Shown here one piece after another: positions 1 through 4,584 of a stretch of 8,058 nucleotides of DNA. Each line of letters begins with the position of its first letter. Within the stretch, counting starts at the first letter, position 1. The translations under genes were made by a program, and so were the position numbers. The notes under the pieces were generated by a model. That model was given only the letters and a program-made list of their open reading frames with translations, did no database searches and was not told the DNA's origin. This stretch comes from JBKPFU01 sp046728975 (GTDB lineage: Bacteria; Actinomycetota; Thermoleophilia; Gaiellales; Gaiellaceae), in NCBI GenBank assembly GCA_046728975.1, contig JBKPFU010000059.1, positions 1 to 8,058 of the forward strand, written 5' to 3'.

Positions 1-72
1 CTGCTCGGTCAGGTTGGGTTCGTCGGCGACAAGCTCGCGTATCCGAGCCGCGAGCTTCTCGTCGTAGGCCAT
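1..72 (-). CDS. TfoX N-terminal domain family protein (5' fragment)
   Basis: Only the first 24 codons are inside the window, starting at the ATG complementary to 70-72 and running off the left edge. The visible residues begin MAYDEKLAARIRELVADE, then PNLTEQ. I recognise this as the N-terminus of small TfoX/Sxy N-terminal-domain proteins, which usually begin with a short helix of this kind before a conserved KKMFGG-like segment that would lie outside the window. Stand-alone TfoX-N proteins in actinobacteria have no established biochemical role; the name comes from the enterobacterial competence regulator Sxy and does not imply competence here. The gene lies 25 nt downstream of the GNAT stop on the same strand and is probably the third gene of the VOC-GNAT operon. 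No clear Shine-Dalgarno precedes it, so translation may be coupled. The call rests on a short stretch. Confidence 0.66.
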   Translation of the reverse strand, partial: MAYDEKLAARIRELVADEPNLTEQ

Positions 73-97
73 GGCGGCGATCGTACGGGAGGCGAGC

Positions 98-568
98 CTA
101 GAGGTCCCGTTCGTAGTAGAGCATCGTCGGCCCCTGCGGTCTGCCTTCACGGTTCGTGAAGCCGACGCTCTCATAGAGCGCCCGCGCAGCGACGTCGTCC
201 TCACTCGTGTTGAGATCGATGCGCGCGGCGCCGCGCGTTCTCGCGTGTTCCATCGCGGCGTCGAGCAGCGCGCGGCCGATACCGAGCCCGCGGCGCTCGG
301 GGACGACGTAAAGCTCCTCGAGATAGGCATCGAGCGCTCCCGCATAGAGCGAGGGGCGGAAACGGAGCTGGGCGAAGCCGTCGGCCCCGTCGCCTGCGAA
401 GAGAACGGTGACCTCGCCGCTCTCGATCAACGGTGCCGCCCGCTCGGCGATGACCTCCGCGTCCGGGGTCGGTTCGGCGAATTCGACGTTGAACGCGTGC
501 AGAAGCCGCGCGAAGGCGGGAGCATCGGCGGCGCCGGCCAGCCGGATCGGAAATAGGGCTCGACTCAT
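98..568 (-). CDS. GNAT family N-acetyltransferase
   Basis: A 156-residue single-domain GNAT enzyme, a normal length for the family, expected to transfer an acetyl group from acetyl-CoA to an unidentified amine in the cytosol. The acetyl-CoA pyrophosphate-binding motif A is visible at about residues 89-100 (VPERRGLGIGRA, the R/Q-x-x-G-x-G/A signature). It is preceded by the beta-4 strand LEELYV (83-88) and followed by motif B with N120, the alpha helix around 125-133 and LYESVGF (131-137), where the family often has its general-acid tyrosine. The N-terminal part (8-50) is the variable substrate side. It begins 6 nt after the VOC stop codon and ends 25 nt before the TfoX-like start, so the three are probably co-transcribed from the shared promoter region upstream of 940. 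The substrate cannot be read from the sequence; a small molecule or protein N-terminus are both possible. Confidence 0.92.
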   Translation of the reverse strand: MSRALFPIRLAGAADAPAFARLLHAFNVEFAEPTPDAEVIAERAAPLIESGEVTVLFAGDGADGFAQLRFRPSLYAGALDAYLEELYVVPERRGLGIGRALLDAAMEHARTRGAARIDLNTSEDDVAARALYESVGFTNREGRPQGPTMLYYERDL

Positions 569-574
569 CGCGGC

Positions 575-940
575 TCACGTCTTGGGCTGCCAGAGGGCGA
601 GCATGCCTGTCGCGGAGCCAAACACTACGCTTCGCCATCCGGCAGGGCCCTCGCGTGGCGGAAGGCACACGGACGCTCCCTGCAGGCGCGCTCGCTCCGT
701 GGCCTCGGTTACGTCCGGCACTTGGACGTAGGGCAGCCAAAAAGCTCGCTGCTGAGTGTCGTGCTCGACGACTCCGCCTTCGATCCGATCGCTTAGCGCC
801 AATGCGAGGTAATCGCCGGAGCCCGTGTGCACCGTCTCCGCGCCCCAGCCGAACAGCCTGCCGTAGAAGGCGCACGCAGAGGCGAGGTTGCCGGTGCGGA
901 GCTCCAGGTGCACCACGGAGTTGGGGACGCTGTGCGCCAT
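575..940 (-). CDS. Single-domain VOC (glyoxalase/bleomycin-resistance fold) protein
   Basis: A 121-residue protein made of one vicinal-oxygen-chelate domain, i.e. two beta-alpha-beta-beta-beta units. Unit one has VVHLEL (9-14) and FYGRLFGW (25-32); unit two has WLPYVQV (68-74), helix DVTEATERARLQGA (76-89) and final strand MLALWQP (113-119). H11 sits where many VOC enzymes place a metal ligand, but the last strand has Q118 where metal-dependent members usually carry Glu, so classical glyoxalase I activity is uncertain. The frame is open upstream to 1048, but the ATG at 940 starts exactly where VOC proteins start, has AGGG just before it, and leaves a normal divergent intergenic region. It is the first gene of the minus operon and is divergent from the sigma factor. 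It resembles both halves of the two-domain VOC protein at 2076-2867, so the locus carries related VOC genes on both arms. Substrate unknown. Confidence 0.9.
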   Translation of the reverse strand: MAHSVPNSVVHLELRTGNLASACAFYGRLFGWGAETVHTGSGDYLALALSDRIEGGVVEHDTQQRAFWLPYVQVPDVTEATERARLQGASVCLPPREGPAGWRSVVFGSATGMLALWQPKT

Positions 941-967
941 GCCCTGTTTTCTGGACCGGCGCCGGGT

Positions 968-995
968 GCGAAACTCATCGTCGCAGCGGCGATGA
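968..995 (+). promoter_or_regulatory. Candidate ECF promoter for the sigma-factor operon
   Basis: A -35-like GCGAAA (968-973) and a -10-like CGATGA (990-995) are separated by 16 bases. The gap from the end of the -10 to the sigma ATG is 34 nt, giving a leader of roughly 27 nt. The pattern resembles the consensus I remember as proposed for Mycobacterium tuberculosis SigG (GCGNRT, 15-18 nt, CGANCA), with one mismatch in each box. That fits positive autoregulation by the SigG-like product of this operon. The motif match is read by eye and the consensus is from memory. Confidence 0.45.
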
Positions 996-1001
996 GTTCG
1001 C
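975..1001 (-). promoter_or_regulatory. Candidate ECF promoter for the VOC-GNAT-TfoX operon
   Basis: On the minus strand, GCGAAC (complement of 996-1001) and CGATGA (complement of 975-980) are separated by 15 bases. The gap from the end of the -10 to the VOC ATG is 34 nt, exactly the same as for the opposing promoter. The two promoters overlap almost completely: the arm holding the -35 of one strand holds the -10 of the other. RNA polymerase could therefore occupy only one direction at a time. Same pattern and same caveats as the plus-strand promoter. Confidence 0.42.
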
Positions 1002-1029
1002 GTCGCACCGCCGGTCTGGTCCTTAGGCA

Positions 1030-2070
1030 ATGCGTTCGGCGACAGCAAATCTCACGGAGCAGGAGCTGCTCCAGGCGGCTTGCGCCGGGGACGAGGAGGC
1101 CTTCCGTCTCGTCGTCGAGCCCCACCGCGCGGGCCTCCACGCCCACTGCTATCGAATGCTCGGCTCCGTCCATGACGCCGAGGACGCGCTCCAGGACGCC
1201 ATGTTCCGGGCCTGGCGCGGTCTGTGTGGCTTCGGCGGGCGAAGCTCCTTCCGGCGGTGGCTCTACCGGATCACGACGAACACGTGCCTCGACCTGCTGG
1301 CGCGCCGGCCGAAGCGCGTGCTTCCCGTCGACTACAGCCCTCCTGCAGGCGGCGACGCCGACGAGGCTCCCGAGCCGGTGGCCGAGCCGCTGTGGTTGGG
1401 GCCGTATCCCGACGAGCTGCTCGGCCTCGAGGAGGGCTACGCCGCCCCGGCCGCTCGCTATGACCGCCGCGAGGCGGTCGAGCTCGCGTTCATCGCAGCC
1501 CTTCAGCACCTGCCGCCGCGGCAGCGTGCCGTCCTGATCCTGCGCGAGGTACTCGGTTTCTCGGCCAAGGAGGTCGCGGAGGCGCTCGGAATGACCGCCG
1601 TCTCAGTGAACAGCGCGCTGCAGCGGGCCCGGAGAGCCGTCGACGATCGGCTGCCCGAGCAGAGCCAGCAGGCGACGATGCGCTCGCTCGGCGACGAGCG
1701 CGTGCGTGAGATCGTGGAGGAGTTCGTCGAAGCGATGGAGCGCGGAGACGTCGATGCGATCGTGGCGTTGCTCGCGGAGGACGCGACGTTCGAGATGCCT
1801 CCGTATCCGACGTGGTACCGCGGTCGCGACGCCGTAGCCGATTCCTGGCTCATGCCCGGCGGGCCACCTGGCCGCCTGCGCTTCGTCCACACGCGCGCGA
1901 ACGGGCAGCTTGCGATCGCCGCATACGCGCTCGACCCGGAGCGGAGCCGCTATCTCCCAGTCGCGCTCGACGTCCTCACGCTGCGCGGCCCCCGGATCGC
2001 AGACGTCACGGCATTCCGATCGCCGGAGCTCTTCCGGCTCTTCGGGCTGCCGGACGAGCTGGCCGCGTAG
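1030..2070 (+). CDS. ECF sigma factor with C-terminal SnoaL-like domain (SigG/SigX5-type, TIGR02960-like)
   Basis: A 346-residue sigma-70 family protein that should bind core RNA polymerase and select promoters. Region 2 spans about 10-85 and contains DAEDALQDAMFRAWR (49-63). A long linker carries AEPLWLGPYPDELL (118-131), which I associate with the SigG/SigX5 branch. Region 4 starts at LPPRQRAVLIL (161) and holds the helix-turn-helix GFSAKEVAEALGMTAVSVNS. From about 222 to 340 there is a SnoaL/NTF2-like fold (REIVEEFVEAMERGDVDAIV, then FEMPPYPTWYRGRDAV). Such tails in SnoaL-extended ECFs such as ECF41 modulate sigma activity in place of a separate anti-sigma factor, and none is encoded here. 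The ECF41 hallmark motifs (WLPEP, DGGGR) are not seen, so I prefer the SigG type. The ATG at 1030 fits the family N-terminus and follows TTAGG. It heads a four-gene operon and probably autoregulates through the promoter at 968-995. Confidence 0.93.
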   Translation: MRSATANLTEQELLQAACAGDEEAFRLVVEPHRAGLHAHCYRMLGSVHDAEDALQDAMFRAWRGLCGFGGRSSFRRWLYRITTNTCLDLLARRPKRVLPVDYSPPAGGDADEAPEPVAEPLWLGPYPDELLGLEEGYAAPAARYDRREAVELAFIAALQHLPPRQRAVLILREVLGFSAKEVAEALGMTAVSVNSALQRARRAVDDRLPEQSQQATMRSLGDERVREIVEEFVEAMERGDVDAIVALLAEDATFEMPPYPTWYRGRDAVADSWLMPGGPPGRLRFVHTRANGQLAIAAYALDPERSRYLPVALDVLTLRGPRIADVTAFRSPELFRLFGLPDELAA

Positions 2071-2075
2071 TCCCG

Positions 2076-2867
2076 GTGTCTACCCGGATCCACTATGAGC
2101 GCGGGACCTTCTGCTGGGCGGGTCTGGCAACGTCCGATCCTGCTGCCGCGACTCATTTCTACTCCCGGCTGTTCGGCTGGGAGGCCGAGGACCTCTCGGC
2201 GCCCGGCGTCGGCCGGTTCACGCTGCTGCGGCACACCGGGAAGGACGCAGCCATCCTCTATCGCCAGACACCGGAGGCGCGTGCAGCGCGGGTGAGCCCG
2301 CATTGGACGCCGTTCATTTCGGTCGCGGACGCAGACGAGGCTGCCGCACGAGCTGAAGACGTCGGCGGTGGACTGGTACGGCCGGTGTTCGACGTGCTCG
2401 ACCTCGGCCGGGTCGCGACGCTGCATGACCCGGCGGGAGCCATCGTCTCGCTCTGGCAGCCGGGCACCAAGAGGGGCGCGGAATCGACCTCCGAGACCGG
2501 ATCGATTCGCTGGAACGAGCTCGCGACGAACGAGACGGAGCCGGTGATCTCGTTCTACGGCGAGTTGCTCGGGTGGCGGTACTGCATCTGGGACGACTAC
2601 ATCACGATCAACGTCGCCGGAACGTCGAGCGGCGGCATCCGTCGGCCGCTCCCCTCCGAGGACGCGAAGGTGCCTCGGTGGCTCCCCTACTTCCTTGTTC
2701 GGAGCGCAGAGGAAGCGGCGGATGCCGCGCAGCGGGCCGGCGCCCGCATCCTCGTGCCGCCGAGGGACACGACGGTTCCAGGAATGGCCGGGCGCTTCGC
2801 CGTGATCTCAGATCCGCTCGGCGCCGACTTCGCCGTCTACGAAAATGGACGCTTGGTAAGTGCATGA
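2076..2867 (+). CDS. Two-domain VOC (glyoxalase-fold) protein, CFP30B-like
   Basis: A 263-residue protein with two tandem VOC domains. Domain 1 (about 8-129) has FYSRLFGWEAE (28-38), the pairing strand WTPFISV (77-83) and SLWQP (125-129). Domain 2 (about 144-256) has WNELATNETEP (146-156), FYGELLGW (160-167), WLPYFLV (202-208) and DFAVYE (251-256). This layout is that of the actinobacterial two-domain VOC proteins related to mycobacterial CFP30B/Rv0577. The usual His metal ligands of glyoxalase I are absent from the first strands (FCWAGL and RWNEL), so metal catalysis is doubtful; ligand binding is an alternative. The frame is open far upstream inside the sigma gene, but the GTG at 2076 starts exactly at the family N-terminus and lies 5 nt after the sigma stop. 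No strong Shine-Dalgarno is seen, so translation is probably coupled to the sigma gene. The tight spacing argues that this gene is a primary target or effector of the sigma factor. Confidence 0.9.
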   Translation: MSTRIHYERGTFCWAGLATSDPAAATHFYSRLFGWEAEDLSAPGVGRFTLLRHTGKDAAILYRQTPEARAARVSPHWTPFISVADADEAAARAEDVGGGLVRPVFDVLDLGRVATLHDPAGAIVSLWQPGTKRGAESTSETGSIRWNELATNETEPVISFYGELLGWRYCIWDDYITINVAGTSSGGIRRPLPSEDAKVPRWLPYFLVRSAEEAADAAQRAGARILVPPRDTTVPGMAGRFAVISDPLGADFAVYENGRLVSA

Positions 2868-2868
2868 G

Positions 2869-3279
2869 ATGGAGAGCATCGGCCAACAGAACCTCGAAAC
2901 GGTCATGATCGACTTCTTCGGTGCGCTGCGGCGGAGCGATTTCGAGGCCGCAGCCGCACTGCTCGATCCGGAGGTCGTCTGGCAAGGGCTGCGGGAGGAT
3001 CTGGCTTGCCATGGCCGAGACGAGGTGATCGACACGTTTCGCTCGGCACTCGCGGAGCGCCGCGAGGTCGACGCACTCGAGTTCACACGCGTTGGCGATC
3101 AGGTCGTAATGGGCGCTCGCGGCCCGAACCTCGCGGAGGTCGCAGGCGAGCCGCTCAAAGGACAAATCTTCAACGTCTTCACGCTCCGCGGCGGCCGGAT
3201 CGTGCGCATCGACGACTACCGCCGCCGCGGCGAGGCGTTCACTGCCGCCGGCATCGCCGACGTTCCAAGCTGGCGGTGA
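2869..3279 (+). CDS. Stand-alone SnoaL-like / NTF2-superfamily protein
   Basis: A 136-residue protein with the NTF2/SnoaL cone fold: an N-terminal helix region IDFFGALRRSDFEAAAALL (14-32), DPEVVWQG (33-40), helix RDEVIDTFRSALAER (50-64), then beta strands including IFNVFTLRGGRIVRIDDYR (100-118). This family includes small hydrolases, isomerases and ligand-binding proteins, and the sequence does not tell which. The start is ambiguous: ATG at 2869 (1 nt after the VOC stop, preceded by GGTAAG at about 8 nt) or GTG at 2860 (overlapping VOC by 8 nt and adding three residues). I prefer the ATG. It overlaps the DUF2000 gene by 4 nt and so sits inside the sigma operon. The sigma factor itself carries a SnoaL-like tail, so the operon encodes the fold twice; a shared ligand or an interaction is conceivable but not shown. 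Confidence 0.87.
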   Translation: MESIGQQNLETVMIDFFGALRRSDFEAAAALLDPEVVWQGLREDLACHGRDEVIDTFRSALAERREVDALEFTRVGDQVVMGARGPNLAEVAGEPLKGQIFNVFTLRGGRIVRIDDYRRRGEAFTAAGIADVPSWR

Positions 3280-3686
3280 AGTTCGACACGAAGATCGCAG
3301 TCGTTCTCCGCGACGACCTAGCCGTGTGGCAGAAGACGAACGTGACGGCCTTCCTCGTGAGCGGGATCGCGGGGACGCAACCGGATGTCGTCGGCGAGCC
3401 GTACCGCGATGCGTCCGGCAACGAGTACCTGCCGATGTTCGTGCAGCCGGTGCTCGTTTATGAGGCCCACGCCACCGCGCTCCGGAGGGCGTACGAACGA
3501 GCGATGGCCCGCGATGTCACGCCTGCGATCTACACGGCACAGCTCTTCGCAACGGATCACGACGAGGCAAACCGCGCCACCGTTGCCAGCGTCGCCGCGG
3601 AGGAGCTCGACCTCGTCGGGATCGGGTTCCGCGCCGAACGAAAGACGGTCGACAAGATCGTCGACCGACTACGGTTCCACCCCTGA
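3276..3686 (+). CDS. DUF2000 family protein
   Basis: A 136-residue protein recognised as DUF2000 from its N-terminus MKFDTKIAVVLRDDLAVWQK and NVTAFLVSGIAG (22-33), the central EYLPMFVQPVLVY (50-62) and the C-terminal DLVGIGFRAERKTVDKIVD (112-130). The family has no assigned function; as I recall, its structures resemble the peptidyl-tRNA hydrolase 2 fold, which does not prove that activity. The start is a GTG whose first base lies one base before the TGA of the SnoaL gene (GTGA, 4-nt overlap), the classical sign of translational coupling. It is the last gene of the sigma-VOC-SnoaL-DUF2000 operon. Its stop is 14 nt from the convergent response-regulator remnant, leaving no room for a standard hairpin terminator, and none is seen. 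Confidence 0.88.
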   Translation: MKFDTKIAVVLRDDLAVWQKTNVTAFLVSGIAGTQPDVVGEPYRDASGNEYLPMFVQPVLVYEAHATALRRAYERAMARDVTPAIYTAQLFATDHDEANRATVASVAAEELDLVGIGFRAERKTVDKIVDRLRFHP

Positions 3687-3700
3687 GCTCGAGCTGCCGC

Positions 3701-4171
3701 TTATGAACTCAGGAAGGCGAGCACCGCAAGGACCCGGCGGTGGGCCTCGGCGCTCGCGGGAAGCCTGAGCTTCCCGAAGATGTTGGTGACGTGCTTCTCG
3801 ACGGCACGCTCGGTGACGACGAGCTGGTTGGCGATCGCCTGGTTCGAGCGCCCTTCCGCCATCAGCTCCAGCACCTCGCGCTCGCGCGGGGTCAGCGTCG
3901 CGATCGGATCTTCGGCGCGGCGCCGGCCGACGAGCTGCGTGACGATCGCAGGATCGAGCGCCGAGCCGCCCTCGGCAACCCGGCGGACGGCTCTGGCGAA
4001 CTCGCCGACCTCCGATACTCGCTGCTTCAGCAGATAGCCGACGCCCTCCGCATTGTCGGCAATGAGCTCCATCGCATACGTCGGCTCGACGTACTCCGAG
4101 AGCACGAGCACGCCGACATCCGGGTCTGCTCGCGGATCGTTCGCGGGCCCGGCCGGGGCGCGCGGCCCGTC
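3701..4171 (-). pseudogene. NarL/FixJ-family response regulator, N-terminally truncated and frameshifted
   Basis: The open part (4111 down to 3701, 136 codons from a GTG) opens in mid-receiver at beta-4, VLVLSEYVEP. It continues with GYLLKQR, which holds the conserved receiver lysine (K29 of this piece), and VGEFARAVRRVAEGGSALDP. An intact LuxR helix-turn-helix follows at 73-114 (LTPREREVLELMAEG through VEKHVTNIFGKL). Complete members are about 210-220 residues; the first half with the acidic pocket and phospho-acceptor Asp is missing. Upstream, receiver-like pieces appear in alternating frames: DGPRA (about 4171-4157), then RTIREQ in another frame (4143-4126), then PDVGVLVLSEY back in the first. 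The apparent one-base loss near 4122-4127 splits what should read RTIREQ-x-PDVGV. I infer a decayed gene; a short functional LuxR protein from GTG 4111 or a sequencing error are alternatives. It converges on the DUF2000 gene. Confidence 0.72.
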
Positions 4172-4278
4172 GGGGATGCCTCGGCGGTGTCGTTCGTTTC
4201 GCTGAGGATCAGCGCGACCGCGTGCTCGGTGGCGAGGAACTTCCGTTCTCCGCGTCCGAGTTGGTCGCTTGGCGGCAC
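4172..4278 (-). pseudogene. Possible remnant of a GAF-type sensor histidine kinase
   Basis: In the frame reading down from a GTG at 4278, residues such as GERKFLATEHAVALILSETN, then DTAEASP, resemble the short helical lead-in that precedes GAF domains in actinobacterial sensor kinases (typically an A-x-x-HAVxxILAE pattern followed by an EAxPRIL-like segment). Third codon positions are mostly G or C, as in real coding sequence here. After about 30 residues the resemblance stops and receiver-like sequence begins. The simplest reading is that a kinase gene and the response-regulator gene downstream of it were joined by a deletion. The match is from pattern memory over a short stretch and could be wrong. 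Confidence 0.35.
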
Positions 4279-4353
4279 GACATCTATTCTCGCCCTGCCA
4301 AAAGGCGAAGTCGAGTGAGCCGGCCGAGCCCGTTATCCCTGACTCGTAGAGGG

Positions 4354-4359
4354 AAGGAG
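4354..4359 (+). promoter_or_regulatory. Strong Shine-Dalgarno (AAGGAG) for the small basic protein
   Basis: AAGGAG lies 6 nt before the ATG at 4366, in the run GGGAAGGAGAC. It is one of the two best ribosome-binding sites in the window and fixes the start of the small gene, ruling out the longer in-frame opening from 4222. Confidence 0.8.
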
Positions 4360-4365
4360 ACTTTT

Positions 4366-4548
4366 ATGAACCGTTTCTTCCGCAGGATGCAGCGCTTCGG
4401 CAAGAGCTGGTCGGCCCGCCGCTCGCAGGGCGAGATGACGAACAAGCAGCGCGAGATCTTCGACGCCAATACTCCGCCGGACGTGACGAGCGTCCGGGCG
4501 AAGAGCACCGGCCACGGCAAGAAGACGGCCGACAAATGGAACCAGTGA
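4366..4548 (+). CDS. Small basic uncharacterised protein (60 aa)
   Basis: A 60-residue protein whose start is fixed by a near-ideal Shine-Dalgarno 6 nt upstream. The N-terminus MNRFFRRMQRFGKSWSARRS is strongly basic and could form an amphipathic helix. The middle, QGEMTNKQREIFDANTPPDV, is polar, and the C-terminus TGHGKKTADKWNQ is again basic. There is no membrane segment, signal peptide or cysteine. I do not recognise a named family. The composition would suit a nucleic-acid- or membrane-surface-associated protein, but that is a guess. It is followed 36 nt later by the GH15 gene on the same strand, so they may share a transcript. The weakly initiated GH15 gene (TTG, no visible Shine-Dalgarno) could depend on this upstream reading frame. 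Confidence 0.75.
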   Translation: MNRFFRRMQRFGKSWSARRSQGEMTNKQREIFDANTPPDVTSVRAKSTGHGKKTADKWNQ

Positions 4549-4584
4549 ACCGCGCCACCTGACGCGCCGCAGCGCGACCGCGTA

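Larger units (their letters stand above)
941..1029. promoter_or_regulatory. Divergent intergenic region with dyad symmetry centred at 985
   Basis: These 89 bases separate the VOC ATG (minus, 940) from the sigma-factor ATG (plus, 1030). Two sets of inverted arms share the centre 985: an inner pair AACTCATCG (972-980) and CGATGAGTT (990-998), and an outer pair GACCGGCG (954-961) and CGCCGGTC (1009-1016). The AGG of each presumed Shine-Dalgarno (1025-1027 on plus; complement of 943-945 on minus) and the two start codons are also equidistant from 985. A GGTGCGA element occurs on both sides between inner and outer arms, but with a 3-base offset, so the symmetry is not perfect. The layout suits a bidirectional promoter read by one sigma factor in both directions, or an operator for a dimeric regulator. 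Confidence 0.7.

Noticed and set aside
71..556. 161-codon plus-strand open frame opposite the GNAT gene
   Set aside because: It is antisense to a well-supported GNAT enzyme with clear acetyl-CoA motifs and has no recognisable domain; GC-rich DNA gives such shadows.
793..1509. 238-codon minus-strand open frame spanning the VOC start, the intergenic region and the sigma gene
   Set aside because: It crosses the divergent promoter region and lies antisense to the sigma region 2 coding sequence; no family resemblance.
1812..2075. Upstream extension of the two-domain VOC gene to an ATG at 1812
   Set aside because: The extra residues are the sigma gene read in another frame and are arginine/proline-rich; homology to VOC proteins begins at the GTG at 2076.
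3687..3700. Possible terminator between the convergent DUF2000 gene and the response-regulator remnant
   Set aside because: Only 14 bases, with a short self-complementary GAGCTC but no stable stem plus T tract.
4290..4308. Weak inverted repeat TCGCC/GGCGA upstream of the small gene, and a GCGAAG-14 nt-CGAGCC stretch as a second SigG-like promoter
   Set aside because: Stem of only 5 bp with a 9-nt loop and no T run; the promoter-like boxes match poorly and the spacing is short.
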